Shown one piece after another: positions 10,263 through 19,915 of a stretch of 64,000 nt of DNA. Position numbers and translations under genes: made by a program. This stretch comes from Hymenobacter cellulosilyticus (GTDB lineage: Bacteria > Bacteroidota > Bacteroidia > Cytophagales > Hymenobacteraceae): the NCBI RefSeq assembly GCF_022919215.1, contig NZ_CP095046.1, forward strand, positions 3,524,501 through 3,588,500, written 5' to 3'. Each line of letters begins with the position of its first letter. Position 1 is the first letter of the stretch. The notes beneath the pieces are model-generated. The model saw only the letters and a list, made by a program, of their open reading frames with translations, searched no databases and had not been told where the DNA came from.

Positions 10263-12597
10263 ATGAAATTATTCAAATCCGCCGACCTCATTCGCAAAAG
10301 CAAGTACATCAGCCGGGACCTAAGCTGGCTGCGGTTCAACTATCGGGTGCTGGATATGGCTAAGGATACCAACCGGACCCTGTTTGACCGCCTTCGGTTT
10401 CTGGCCATTACCTCGTCTAACCTCGACGAGTTTTTCATGATTCGGGTGGGCTCATTGTACAACTACCTCGACTACGGCAAGGAGCGCGTTGACTATTCCG
10501 GGCTGCGGGAGCTGCCGTTTCGGCGCAAGCTGCTCGATTTTGCCCACCGGTTTACCAACGACCAGTCGCTGACGTACCAGAATGAGCTGAAGCCCCAGTT
10601 TGAGAAGGCGGGCTTCAATATTCTGCGCATGAGTGAGCTGACGGAGCTCGAACTGAAGAAGGCCGATGGCTACTTCAAGAACACCATCTTCCCGCTGCTC
10701 ACCCCGATGGTGTACGACTCCTACCACGGGTTCCCGCTGATGATGAACCAGATGCTCATCTTCGGCGTGGTGACGCGCACCGGCCCCGACAGCGTGATGG
10801 ACAACGGCCACGAGCGGCTCACCTTCGTGCAGATTCCGCAGAACCTGTCGCGCTTCTTTGAGCTTACGCGCAAGGATAAAGTCATCTTCGTCCCGATTGA
10901 GGAAATCGTGCGGGCCAACTTGCCCAAGCTGTTCCGCAACGTAGAAATCGTGTCGGCCGACTTGTTCCGGATTACGCGAAACGGCGACTTTACGCTGGAA
11001 GAGTCGGATGATATTGATGTAGACTTCATCAAGGAAATTCAGGTGGGCCTTAAAACCCGCAAGAAGGGCCGGGTGGTTCGTTTGGAAGTTGAAAGCGACG
11101 CTTCCCGGTGATGATGGCCGTGCTCAAGGAGCGCTGGAAGATTGACAACGGCAACGTGTTCGTCATCAACTCCCTGATAGACATGAAGGGTCTGTTGCAG
11201 ATTCTGAAGCACCCTAACTTCCGCGGTAAGTCGACGCGGCAGCCTGCCCCCGTAACGCCCCTGAGCTTGCCCGACGGCGCCGAGGAAAACCTGTTTGAGT
11301 TCCTCAAGCACCACGACGTACTGCTGCATCACCCCTATAACAGCATTGAGCCGGTGGTGCGCCTGCTCGAGCAGGCCGCTGAGGACCCGCACGTGCTGGG
11401 CATCAAGCAGACCATCTACCGCCTGGCTGACGACTCCCGCGTGACGGCGGCCCTGCTCAAGGCGGCTGAAAACGGCAAACACGTGTCGGTGCTGTTTGAG
11501 GTGAAGGCCCGCTTTGATGAGGAGCGCAACATCCGGGAAGGCTCCCGCCTGGAAAAAGCCGGCTGCTTCGTGATTTACGGGGTGAGCAAGTACAAGACGC
11601 ACACCAAGATGCTCATGATCATCCGCAAGGAAGGGGAGAAGGTGACGCGCTACGTGCACATCGGCTCGGGCAACTACAACGAGCAGACCAGCAAGATTTA
11701 CACCGACGTGAGCCTGCTCACTACCAACGACGTGTACGGCCACGACGTATCGGAATTCTTCAACGTAATTACCGGGCACTCCCAGCCCGACGACTACGAA
11801 TATCTGATTACGGCGCCCAAAGACATGCGCCAGCAGATTATTCACCTGATTCGGGAGGAAGTCCGCAATGCCAAGAAAGGCCTGCCCAGCGGCATCGTAA
11901 TGAAGATGAACTCTCTGGAAGACAAGGAACTCATCGACGAGTTTTACAAAGCTTCCAAAGCGGGTGTGCCGATTCGCTTCGTAGTGCGCGGTATCTGCTG
12001 CCTGCGGCCGGGCCGCCCTGGGCTCAGCGAAAATATCGAGGTGCGCAGCATTGTGGGCGACCTGCTGGAGCACTCCCGCCTGTTTTACTTCCACCAGGCC
12101 GGTAATCCGAAGGTGTACGCCGGCTCGGCCGACATTATGGTGCGCTCCTTCGACCGGCGCATTGAGGCACTGTTCCTGATTATGAACCCCCAGCTCAAGC
12201 GTGAGGCCATCAGCATTCTGATGCTCAATCTGCTGGATAATCAGAATTCCTACCTCATGCGCGAAGACGGGGCCTACGTACGCAACCGGCCGGCTGAAAA
12301 TGAGCTAATTGTTAACGTGCACCGCGACTTCTACCGCCGCGACGAGGAGCGCCTGGCCGCCGCTACCCCGAGGGCCTGCTGCACCTGCTCTTTCAGCAAA
12401 CCCGCCGCAATCAGCAGGAGGCCGACGATGCCGCGGCTCTGGCCGAAGAGGAAGCCAATGAACTGGCGGAAGCCTGCGCCGAAGCCCAGGAAGAGGAGCA
12501 AGACGAGCTGACGGAGCAAGCAGCCCAGGAGGTTTCCATTGTGCAGGCTCTGGTAGAAGGAGAGCCCGACGAAAAAGCCGACTTCGCCAATTCGTGA
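10263..12597 (+). CDS. ppk1: Polyphosphate kinase 1 (two apparent frameshifts)
   Basis: The enzyme transfers the gamma-phosphate of ATP to polyphosphate. The ATG at 10263 begins MKLFKSADLIRKSKYISRDL, the standard PPK1 N-terminus (SRDLSWLRFNYRVL). The reading frame breaks in CCCGG at 11104-11108 and again in CCCC at 12366-12369; adding one base at each gives one protein of 778 residues. The catalytic phospholipase-D-like domains carry QTIYRLADDS, FEVKARFDEERN, the KTHTKM histidine segment and YVHIGSGNYNE. Beyond the normal end (NELIVNVHRDFYRR) there is a Glu/Ala/Gln-rich acidic tail of about 75 residues. The gene converges on a Ppx/GppA phosphatase across a shared terminator, so synthesis and breakdown of polyphosphate are encoded face to face. 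An upstream in-frame ATG at 10218 is less likely. Confidence 0.92.
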
Positions 12598-12622
12598 GAA
12601 CTGGTGCGCTAGTACATGTAGC

Positions 12623-12658
12623 AAAAAGGCCCGTAGCGCTAGCGCTACGGGCCTTTTT
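12623..12658. terminator. Bidirectional terminator between ppk1 and the Ppx gene
   Basis: A perfect palindromic hairpin, AAAAAGGCCCGTAGCGCT paired with AGCGCTACGGGCCTTTTT, 25 bases after the ppk1 stop and directly before the convergent Ppx stop. Both flanks have the required T run. Confidence 0.92.
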
Positions 12659-12660
12659 GT

Positions 12661-13647
12661 TTATTCCATGCCGTTGGTGCGGCTCGGCACGGTAGCCAGG
12701 GGCAAGTGGTCGGCGTGTTGGTTGAGCGGGTCGATTTCGTCGAAGTGCTGCTCGAACAGGGTTTGCAGCATGCCGTCCTTGAGGCCGATATCGGGCACAA
12801 TCATCTGGGTGATGTTGGACCACTCCATAGCCGAGAGGTAGATCTGGCCGGCGGGCACGATGACGTCGGCGCGGTCAGGGTTGAGCATGGCCACGTTTAC
12901 GCGCTCATCCATCGTCATCTTGCTCAGATTATTCAGAATGGTGGCAATACGACGGCGCGTGACGGGCTTGTCAAGCGAGGGCTGGGCCAGGCTGTAGAGC
13001 TTGTTGATGTTGCCGCCGGTGCCGATGGCGCGGGTGACGTGGTATTTGCGGCCGTTTTCCTTGACCCAGTCTTCCATGCGCTGCCAGGTGCCGTTCAGCG
13101 CGTCGCTCGATACGCCGCTTTCTTCCTGCTGCATGCGCCGGATGGAGCCGACCTCAAACGACTGCGAAGCCACTTTGCGCCGGTCGTGGTAGATATTAAA
13201 CTCGGTGCTGCCCCCACCCACGTCGATGTGCAGGTAGTGCTTGTTGTCTTCGAGCAGGTGCTCGATTACGCGGTTGATGTACGCCGCTTCCGCCTGCCCG
13301 TCGATTACCTGAATCGGCATGTTGAGCTCTTTCTGCACCCGGGCCACGATTTCGGGCGCGTTGGCGGCCGTGCGCATGGCTGAGGTAGCACACACCAGGT
13401 AATGAGCCACGTCGTGCACTTCCATCAGCAGCTTCAGGGCGTGCAGAAACTTGACGAATTTGTCTTCCCGGGCCGGGGAAATGCGGCCGGTGGCAAACAC
13501 GTCTTCGCCCAGGCGCAGGGGGTAGCGTACGTACTCGACGCGCTTGAGCCGGTACCGGTCGCCGTAGTGCAACACCGCTGAAATCTGACACCGTACAGCA
13601 TTCGACCCAATATCAATAGCAGCCAGTTTCAGAAGCGGATAATTCAT
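12661..13647 (-). CDS. Ppx/GppA-family exopolyphosphatase
   Basis: A 328-residue protein of the ASKHA-fold Ppx/GppA family. It shows the phosphate-1 motif AAIDIGSNAVRC, the ATSAMRTAANA segment, QAEAAYINRVIE, and the phosphate-2 motif HIDVGGGSTEFNIY, followed by IGTGGNINKLY. It is expected to remove terminal phosphate from polyphosphate or the 5'-phosphate of pppGpp. The single-domain length (no long C-terminal extension) resembles the short Ppx group common in Bacteroidota. The ATG at 13647 (MNYPLLKLAAIDIGSN) was chosen over 13752 because it places the first beta-strand normally and a TATCTTTG element lies between the two. It is convergent with ppk1. Confidence 0.9.
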   Translation of the reverse strand: MNYPLLKLAAIDIGSNAVRCQISAVLHYGDRYRLKRVEYVRYPLRLGEDVFATGRISPAREDKFVKFLHALKLLMEVHDVAHYLVCATSAMRTAANAPEIVARVQKELNMPIQVIDGQAEAAYINRVIEHLLEDNKHYLHIDVGGGSTEFNIYHDRRKVASQSFEVGSIRRMQQEESGVSSDALNGTWQRMEDWVKENGRKYHVTRAIGTGGNINKLYSLAQPSLDKPVTRRRIATILNNLSKMTMDERVNVAMLNPDRADVIVPAGQIYLSAMEWSNITQMIVPDIGLKDGMLQTLFEQHFDEIDPLNQHADHLPLATVPSRTNGME

Positions 13648-13678
13648 GCGGCGGAGAGAAGAGAGTGAAAGGAGAGGC

Positions 13679-13686
13679 CAAAGATA
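13679..13686 (-). promoter_or_regulatory. -7 element of the Ppx gene
   Basis: TATCTTTG on the reverse strand, 31 bases before the chosen ATG at 13647. Its position supports that start over the one at 13752. Confidence 0.5.
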
Positions 13687-13764
13687 CAGGTTTGCCAAAA
13701 GTAGGCTAGCCGAATAGTACGGCATATCCTGCGGTTTTGATTGGAGAGGCACCTAAACGGCATA

Positions 13765-13795
13765 AAAAAGCCCGGCCTTAGTAGACCGGGCTTAG
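13765..13795 (-). terminator. Terminator after the phosphoesterase fusion gene
   Basis: On the reverse strand, AAGCCCGGTCTAC followed by a GC-rich complementary arm ending GGGCTTTTTT, 15 bases past the stop codon of the long gene. Confidence 0.85.
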
Positions 13796-13809
13796 TATGG
13801 ACAACTTAA

Positions 13810-16800
13810 CTATTGATCGATCCGGAAGCCGACGCCAAACTGTAACAGGGCCGTTTGCTCCTCGGAGTTTTGAATGGAAATAGACAGGGCCAGCTGGTCG
13901 GTGACGGGGGCAATGTAGAAGCCCCCGCCGTAGCCGGCGTGCCAGCCGCCGGGTGAGTTACCTTTGAAGTAGACTCGTCCCTGGTCGTAGAAACCGAAAA
14001 TGCCGTACGAGAAGGGAAGGAAGTTGTTGCGCACCCGGCCCAGGGCCAGCCGTACTTCGGTGTTGATATAAGCGCTGGCGTCACCGGTAAAACGGTTGCG
14101 GTAGTAGCCGCGCAGGTTTTCGCGCTGCCCCAGGCTGGTAAACTTGTAGAACGGAATTTCGTCGTCGTTGCCATAGTTTTTGGCTCCGCCGCCTTTCACC
14201 ACAAACGTGACGGGAATGCCCAGGCGGGCCGTGGCGTAGTACTCGCCAAACAGCTGGGTGAGGCCAAAATTACCCTCGGTGCGGTTGAGCTGGTGGTAGC
14301 TGTCGTGCTGGGCCCGCAGGCGGAAACCCCGTCGGGCGAAGGTCTGCCGGTCGCGCAGGTCCAGGTCGAGCAAGGCATTCAAACCCAGCAGGCGCTGGAA
14401 AGCCGTATTCGGGCGCCGGTCGGTGGGCAGGGGCTGCTGGGTGTTGTTTTCGCCGAGCAAACTGTTTTCCGTAAAGTTGGACTGGTACTGCTCGTAGGTC
14501 GGGCCAAAGCGGAAGATGCTGCGGTTGAGGAAGACCTTTTCAGTAAACACGCTGCCGATGTAGCCTTTGTAGCGGGCCTTGTAAAAGTTGGCGTCGTAGA
14601 GTCCTTCGTCCTTGGTCGTGTTGTTGCCCAGGCCAAAGAAGTTGTAGAACTGGAAGTAGTTGCCGTATTCGGCGCGGGCTCCAATATCCCAGTCCTTGAT
14701 GGCGTGGCGGTGGCGCATATTCACGGCTACCTGGAAGTTGCCGTTGGTCGAGCCCTGCACGTCGAAACCGTAGAGGTTCTTATAATCGGGCTTGCGGAAA
14801 CCCTGGCGCACGATGTCGAAGCCAGCCCCGGCCCCGAACCCGTCGCTCTGGTTATAAATCAGGGTAGCACGCGGGTTGTAGCCGTCGTATTCGAAGGCTT
14901 CGCGGTCGTAGCGGTTCACGGTCAGCTTGTCGGAAGTGCGGTTGTCACTTTCCTTGCCCAGCTTCAGTTGGGTATCGGCCAGGTCGTATACCTTGGTTTT
15001 GGTGCGCAGCCCGCTCACGCGGGACTCGTCCGTAATCTGGTCTTTGCCGTCGCCGCCGATAACGCGCACCAGCACGCTTTTGCGGGCCGAGCCCGTCACG
15101 GTGAAAATGTCCTTGCCGTCGAGGCCGTAGAGCGCTACTTCGTCGGTTTCCTTGGGGTCGAAGGTGCGGTCAAACAGGGCCTCGCCGTTGGCCTGGTCGG
15201 AGTCCTTGGCTTTGTCGAACATCTGCACCCGTACCTTGCCGTCGTCGAGGCGGGTTACCTGGAATACCTCGGCCTTGTTGGAGCCTACCACGTCGACGCG
15301 CTTGGCCAGCATCAGGTAGTATTCGTCCAACGCCTTGGGCAACTCCTGAATTCGGGCCTTGAGCTTGCGGTTCAGGTCGGTGCCCGAAATCGGCTGTACT
15401 TCCTTGGGCAGCTGGGCCGTGGCCTGGTCGATGGCCGCGGGCGTAATCTTTTCCTGCATATACTTGGCCACCTGCTGCCACTGCTCTCGGGTCATGGACT
15501 GCAGCAAAAACCGGTCGAGGTGGCGGGCGGGCCAGTTCAGGCTTTCCAGGTCGTGGAACTCTTCCTGGAAGTCCTCAATGCTAGGCACGGCCCATTCACG
15601 GTTGGCAATGTAGGTGAGCAAGCCGTTCCAGAGGGTAAAGCTTTGGTCCCGGTCGCGGGGAATGGGGCGGAAAACGGTTTTTTTGCCTTGCTTGTAGCCG
15701 GCCCATTTCCAGTTGTCTTCGTGCTTGCCAAAGTCGGCCACCAGCATGTCGAAGGCGCGGGCTTTGCCCAGGGCCATAGCGTCGACCTGGTTGTCGTGGT
15801 CTTTATAGAGCTGGCGGAAAAAGCTAAACGAGCGGCGTACTTCATCAGCCCCGCCAAAGCCGGGCAGGTTGGGCTTGGGGTCCACGGGCCGGTCTTCCAG
15901 CGTACCGAGCAGGCCAGCATAATCGGCCCGGTAGGGGCCAAGTTGGTTGTTGTCGGGCAATACAAAGAGCCGGGGCCGGGCGTGCAGAATATCGGTCTGG
16001 TCGAGCAGGGAGCCCGTAACCAAGGCCGAGTAGGGGTGGGCCGTGGGCGTAATGTCGCGCAGCACATCGGCGGCAATGGAGTTGCGCAGCTCGGGCGGCA
16101 GAATGCGGGTCACGTCCTTATCTACCGAGCGAAACACGTACTCCGAGGAGTCGGCGGCAATGAGCTTAACCGAAGTCGTCTGCCGGCCGCCGCCCTTGCC
16201 GAAGATGCGCAGTCCGCCTTTCTCGGCGGTCAGGTCCAAGGTTTTTACTTCCACCGGCTGCGTCCAGGAAGAGCGGTACAGCGGCCCCAGGAAAAACCGC
16301 TTGCCGGGCCCGGCCGTGTATTGCGGGCCGGGGGCCAATGTCACCGTGGGTTGAAAAGGAGCATCGGGCTTCTGGTTGGCCACGCCTTTGGGGGCCGTGG
16401 GGCACTCCGGAATAAAGGCATTGACGGGCACGTTGGGCAGGCGGGGCTCGGTGCAGGCCGATTGGAACAGCGTGGCAGTGTAGCTTTCCTGGGCAGTAGC
16501 GCCGTCCTTGGCGAAGGTGAAGAAGGCGGACTTGACGGTGCCGTCGGCGTAGTAATCGAGGCGGGAGAAGCCTTCTTCCGCCTTGTTGTACATGGCCCGG
16601 GAATTGGAGCCAACGTGCTCTTTTTCGGCAAAGCTGCCCGATACCACGTGGTAGTTGTCTTCAAAGCGAGTAAGCTGCAGACTGTAGTCGTGGGCGGCGG
16701 CATAGACTACGCCGGGGTTTTCCTTTAGCGTACTGAGCATGTTCTTGCGCAGGTCGCTGTAGGCGGGGTTGGCTATATCCCGCGGGGTGCCCACGTTTTG

Positions 16801-17547
16801 GCGGTAAGCGGCGTACACTGAGCCAAATACGGGCAACGGGACGGGGTTGTCGAACGGAAACAGATGGCGGCCCAGCGGAATCCGGCCGCCGTAGACGCCG
16901 TTACTTACCACCGGGTGGTGACCCACGACCAGCACGTTTTTGCCCTTGGTGTCGTCGAGCACGTCCTGCAGCTGCTCCCGGAACTCCTCCTTGGTCATGG
17001 TCTTGCACTCCGTGTCCGGCGCTTCGGGCCGGTCGTAGGGGTGAGTCCACCACGGGGAGTTGATGGCCACGAGCCGCACGTTGGGGGCCACGTCAATGAT
17101 TTCGGGACCGGGGCAGCCGCCGGTGGGCAGAAAGGCATTTTGGCCGGGCAGCTTTTGCTCGATATACGCTTCCAGGCGCTTCACTTTCTTCAGGCCGTCG
17201 GGGCCGGAGTTGTCCCAATCTTTGTCGCCGGGCACAAAGTAGATGCGGCCGTTGGGCAGACCCTGCACCAAGGCAATCAGCTGGTCGAGCCGGGCGGTGG
17301 TTTGAGCTTCAGCCTCTTTTTTAAGGCCTTTGTTGCTGGCAATATCTCCGAGGTGAACCACGGTAAACGGACCTTTCTGTTGCTCCAGCTGCTGGCGCAG
17401 GGCCCGCAAATGGGTTTCAGAAACGTCGTCGCCGGCGGTATTTCCCAACAAATAAACAGCGTGCGTGGCCGGCTGATTTTGGGCAGCCAGCGGAGCGGAT
17501 AGTGTGGTAAGCAGCGCTGCCAGGAGCAGACGGTAGGGTTTTCGCAT
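13810..17547 (-). CDS. Metallophosphoesterase fused to an outer-membrane beta-barrel
   Basis: A 1245-residue exported protein (signal peptide MRKPYRLLLAALLTTLSAPLAAQ). Residues of about 30-330 form a calcineurin-like phosphoesterase with VVHLGDIAS, a VPGDKDWD block in place of the usual GNHD, and VVGHHPVVS. A middle region of about 400-830 has no family I can name with certainty; it contains the run SFFRQLYKDHDNQVDAMALGKA and HEDNWKWAGY. From about 870 to the end there are alternating amphipathic strands rich in Tyr/Phe/Gly (YNQSDGFGAGAGFDIV, NLRGYYRNRFTGDASAYINT) of the BamA/surface-antigen type, with a terminal aromatic-poor strand QFGVGFRIDQ. The phosphoesterase would sit in the periplasm or at the surface, tethered by its own barrel. 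Substrate unknown. Confidence 0.88.
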   Translation of the reverse strand: MRKPYRLLLAALLTTLSAPLAAQNQPATHAVYLLGNTAGDDVSETHLRALRQQLEQQKGPFTVVHLGDIASNKGLKKEAEAQTTARLDQLIALVQGLPNGRIYFVPGDKDWDNSGPDGLKKVKRLEAYIEQKLPGQNAFLPTGGCPGPEIIDVAPNVRLVAINSPWWTHPYDRPEAPDTECKTMTKEEFREQLQDVLDDTKGKNVLVVGHHPVVSNGVYGGRIPLGRHLFPFDNPVPLPVFGSVYAAYRQNVGTPRDIANPAYSDLRKNMLSTLKENPGVVYAAAHDYSLQLTRFEDNYHVVSGSFAEKEHVGSNSRAMYNKAEEGFSRLDYYADGTVKSAFFTFAKDGATAQESYTATLFQSACTEPRLPNVPVNAFIPECPTAPKGVANQKPDAPFQPTVTLAPGPQYTAGPGKRFFLGPLYRSSWTQPVEVKTLDLTAEKGGLRIFGKGGGRQTTSVKLIAADSSEYVFRSVDKDVTRILPPELRNSIAADVLRDITPTAHPYSALVTGSLLDQTDILHARPRLFVLPDNNQLGPYRADYAGLLGTLEDRPVDPKPNLPGFGGADEVRRSFSFFRQLYKDHDNQVDAMALGKARAFDMLVADFGKHEDNWKWAGYKQGKKTVFRPIPRDRDQSFTLWNGLLTYIANREWAVPSIEDFQEEFHDLESLNWPARHLDRFLLQSMTREQWQQVAKYMQEKITPAAIDQATAQLPKEVQPISGTDLNRKLKARIQELPKALDEYYLMLAKRVDVVGSNKAEVFQVTRLDDGKVRVQMFDKAKDSDQANGEALFDRTFDPKETDEVALYGLDGKDIFTVTGSARKSVLVRVIGGDGKDQITDESRVSGLRTKTKVYDLADTQLKLGKESDNRTSDKLTVNRYDREAFEYDGYNPRATLIYNQSDGFGAGAGFDIVRQGFRKPDYKNLYGFDVQGSTNGNFQVAVNMRHRHAIKDWDIGARAEYGNYFQFYNFFGLGNNTTKDEGLYDANFYKARYKGYIGSVFTEKVFLNRSIFRFGPTYEQYQSNFTENSLLGENNTQQPLPTDRRPNTAFQRLLGLNALLDLDLRDRQTFARRGFRLRAQHDSYHQLNRTEGNFGLTQLFGEYYATARLGIPVTFVVKGGGAKNYGNDDEIPFYKFTSLGQRENLRGYYRNRFTGDASAYINTEVRLALGRVRNNFLPFSYGIFGFYDQGRVYFKGNSPGGWHAGYGGGFYIAPVTDQLALSISIQNSEEQTALLQFGVGFRIDQ

Positions 17548-17612
17548 GAGGAAAGCGAATCGTAGAATAGAGTGTATTCTCTACTGTACGAAAGAAACCT
17601 CGACAGGGTGCG

Positions 17613-18164
17613 TCAGCGCGGTGTATTCGCCGGGGCGGGGCGCAAAAACCGCTGCCCCAGCCACAACAGCAAACAGGGAATGCCCACCCACAGGGCCTCA
17701 CTGCGCAACACCCGCCAAGCCGCCGCGCCGGCGAAGCGTTTCACCCCAATGGGCGACACCTGAATGGGCCGGAAGCCGAAAAAGTAGCGCTGCGGCTCCC
17801 AGGGGCTTAAAAATGCCACGCCCAGTCCGCCCGTCGTCATGGCATCGAGCACCCCGTGCGACACTGTAGCCAGAAACAGCAGGGCCCATAGTCGGCCCAC
17901 CGGCGGCTGGTTGCGGGGGCGGAGCAGACGGGCTAGCCCTACCAGTGTTGAGGCTAGTACCACGGCGGCCAGGATGGAATGGCTCAGGCCACGGTGGCCC
18001 CACAGGCTAGCGTAAGCCACGCCAAACGTAAAGCCCACCACATCGGCGTCGGGCAGCACGGCGCAGGCGGCCGCCAAAAGCCACCAGGGCCGGTGGGAGC
18101 GGGCCGGCAGCAGGAGTTTGCCTAAAGTAGCGCCCAGCAGCGCGTGCCCAAAAGCAGATGCCAT
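17613..18164 (-). CDS. YdjM-family membrane-bound metal-dependent hydrolase
   Basis: A 183-residue integral membrane protein with about four hydrophobic segments. It carries the family's conserved metal-site motifs: an N-terminal FGHALLGA, LPDADVV, WGHRGLSHSILAA and ATVSHGVLDAMTTGG. These match the LexA-regulated/YdjM (DUF457) family, annotated as membrane-bound metal-dependent hydrolases; the substrate is not known for most members. The ATG follows the sirtuin stop codon by one base, so the two genes are almost certainly co-transcribed. Confidence 0.82.
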   Translation of the reverse strand: MASAFGHALLGATLGKLLLPARSHRPWWLLAAACAVLPDADVVGFTFGVAYASLWGHRGLSHSILAAVVLASTLVGLARLLRPRNQPPVGRLWALLFLATVSHGVLDAMTTGGLGVAFLSPWEPQRYFFGFRPIQVSPIGVKRFAGAAAWRVLRSEALWVGIPCLLLWLGQRFLRPAPANTPR

Positions 18165-18165
18165 A

Positions 18166-18873
18166 TCAGAGAAGGTAGTCGGATGCCTGAGCTAACAACT
18201 CAGCTGCAACCCGCGGTACGCCTACGGTAGCCGGCTCCGGCACAAAGTGCAGATTGGGCCGGGCGCTAAGGGCCGGCTGGTTGGGGTCAATGATGTAGGT
18301 AGGGCAGTTGGTAGGCGTGTAATGCACCAGGTTGGCCGCCGGATACACTTGCAGGGAAGTGCCTACCACCATGAATATGTCGGCTGTGGCCGTCTCCTCT
18401 ATGGCTCGCTCCATCAGGGGCACGGCTTCGCCAAACCACACGATGTTGGGCCGGAGCTGATGGCCTTTTTCGCACCGGTCGCCCAGCTCGATTCGGTTTT
18501 CGGTCATGGGGTACACCAGATGCTCGAAGCGGGTGCTGCGCGACTCGAACAGCTTGCCGTGCAAGTGAATCACGCGGCTGGAGCCGGCCCGCTCGTGCAA
18601 ATCGTCCACGTTTTGGGTGATGATAACCACGTCGTAGTCTTGCTCCAGGGCCACCAGCGCCAGATGCCCGGCATTGGGCTGGGCGACCCGGGCGGCGGCC
18701 CGGCGCTGGTTGTAAAACTCCAGGACCAGTTCGGGGTTGCGCGCCCAGCCTTCCGGGGAGGCTACATCTTCCACCCGGTGCCCTTCCCAGAGCCCATCCG
18801 AGCCCCGGAAGGTTGCCAGCCCGCTCTCGGCACTGATACCAGCCCCGGTCAATACCACTATTTTTCGCTTCAT
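18166..18873 (-). CDS. cobB: SIR2-family NAD-dependent protein deacylase
   Basis: A 235-residue sirtuin. Visible motifs are TGAGISAESGLATFRG (NAD-binding loop), TQNVDDLHERAG, HLHGKL with the catalytic His, RPNIVWFGEAVP and VVGTSLQVYPAANL. The segment after the catalytic His keeps only one Cys (GDRCEKGHQLRP), so the four-Cys zinc site of CobB is not evident; many Bacteroidota class III sirtuins look the same. The Tyr and Arg pair expected in class III desuccinylases would decide substrate range and cannot be assigned with confidence here. It removes acyl groups from lysines using NAD. It is co-directional with the following YdjM-type gene, one base apart. Confidence 0.9.
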   Translation of the reverse strand: MKRKIVVLTGAGISAESGLATFRGSDGLWEGHRVEDVASPEGWARNPELVLEFYNQRRAAARVAQPNAGHLALVALEQDYDVVIITQNVDDLHERAGSSRVIHLHGKLFESRSTRFEHLVYPMTENRIELGDRCEKGHQLRPNIVWFGEAVPLMERAIEETATADIFMVVGTSLQVYPAANLVHYTPTNCPTYIIDPNQPALSARPNLHFVPEPATVGVPRVAAELLAQASDYLL

Positions 18874-18894
18874 AGATTGTAGGTCATCAAGGCG

Positions 18895-19770
18895 TTAAAA
18901 CCGCCGCAGCTGGTCGGTGGTAAAGCTCCACTCGGGCGTTTCGAGCACTGTTTGGTCATTGAGCTCATACCACGGGCTCAGCTTTGGGTTCTGCAGATTA
19001 CGCAAAACGTGGATTTCCTGGGCAGGCATATAGCTCTGGGCCAGCAAAAAATACTTGCGTCCGGTCTTTGAGTTCACGCTCACGTCGAGCACCAGCACGG
19101 CATGGCCGGGTGAGCCGCCCCGCACAAAAACGTCCCCCGGCTGCAGTGAAGCCAGGGCGACGGGCTGCATTTCCCGCTCGATGGAACGGGTACCAGCGTA
19201 GGTGAAAATCTGGTCCAGGTACCGCCGAAAAACCGGGTGGGTCGGGGGCTCCACAGCTTTCGGTGAGACTTTTACTTCCTCCCCAGTTACGGTAAAACCT
19301 TTGCCCGCGTGCCAGTCCGAAAACCAGATGTCGTGCCCGCTGGTCAAATGGAAGTGCACCTTGTCCGGGTTTTGGCTAAACAGATATTCGCCCCGCAGCC
19401 GAATGACGGCGTCGGCGCACTGCTGCAGGTCGCGCGGCCCCACATCGATGCGCACCACGGCGGCGTGTACGGTTTGCGGGGTTTTCAGCTTGCCATTGTG
19501 CAGGTGCACAGCCGCTCCGGCGGGTTGTAGAGGCAGATAGCGCAGCCATTGGGCAAAGGAGTTTGGGGCGGCAGCCACCCGTTGAGCCCCAGCCGGGGGC
19601 GCAAAGCGCAGGGCTAACGTTTGCCGGGTCTGGTAGGAGCCAGCCGGCAGCCAGCCATACGGATGAGCCGCCGTGGTTGGGGTAGCTGGGCGGGCCGCAG
19701 TTGGCTGCTGACCATCAGCTACGGAAACCAACAGGCTCAGGGCGGCCACAAAACACGGAAGGTTAGACAT
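18895..19770 (-). CDS. DUF4846 domain-containing exported protein
   Basis: A protein of about 291 residues starting at the ATG at 19770 (MSNLPCFVAALSLLVSVADG), which gives a signal peptide; the longer ORF from 19830 would put 20 basic residues before it. The body matches the DUF4846 family in its hallmark features: QCADAVIRLRGEYL, the HFHLTSGHDIWFSDWHAG block, QIFTYAGTRSIEREM, and the C-terminal LQPGDVFVRGGSPGHAVLVLDV. The GHAVLVLDV segment resembles the His-containing core of NlpC/P60-like folds, which suggests a cysteine-peptidase-like or amidase-like fold, but this is inference. It precedes the sirtuin gene by 21 bases and may share its transcript. Confidence 0.82.
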   Translation of the reverse strand: MSNLPCFVAALSLLVSVADGQQPTAARPATPTTAAHPYGWLPAGSYQTRQTLALRFAPPAGAQRVAAAPNSFAQWLRYLPLQPAGAAVHLHNGKLKTPQTVHAAVVRIDVGPRDLQQCADAVIRLRGEYLFSQNPDKVHFHLTSGHDIWFSDWHAGKGFTVTGEEVKVSPKAVEPPTHPVFRRYLDQIFTYAGTRSIEREMQPVALASLQPGDVFVRGGSPGHAVLVLDVSVNSKTGRKYFLLAQSYMPAQEIHVLRNLQNPKLSPWYELNDQTVLETPEWSFTTDQLRRF

Positions 19771-19861
19771 AAGGGTAGACGAATACCAGGGCCTAACGAG
19801 CTGCTGCCACAAAAATTTCAGCGCTGCCAACGGTAAGCAGACAGCAAAATAGCAAGAGCGT

Positions 19862-19897
19862 AAAAAAGGCTCCGACGGGAAGTCGGAGCCTTTTTTA
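19862..19897 (-). terminator. Terminator after topA
   Basis: AAAAAAGGCTCCGAC paired with GTCGGAGCCTTTTTT around a GGGAA loop, about 20 bases beyond the topA stop codon. The symmetric flanks also allow plus-strand function. Confidence 0.9.
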
Positions 19898-19915
19898 CTG
19901 AGTTATACCCGTTAC

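Noticed and set aside
11100..12600. Programmed ribosomal frameshifting in ppk1
   Set aside because: No slippery heptamer with a downstream pseudoknot is evident, and the same kind of break occurs in 13 other unrelated genes, always in G/C runs.
14293..16728. An 811-codon open frame antisense to the phosphoesterase fusion gene
   Set aside because: It reads as a Val/Gly/His/Leu-rich protein with no domain, mirrors the codon bias of the G+C-rich gene on the other strand, and has no promoter. Long antisense frames of this sort are expected in such genomes.
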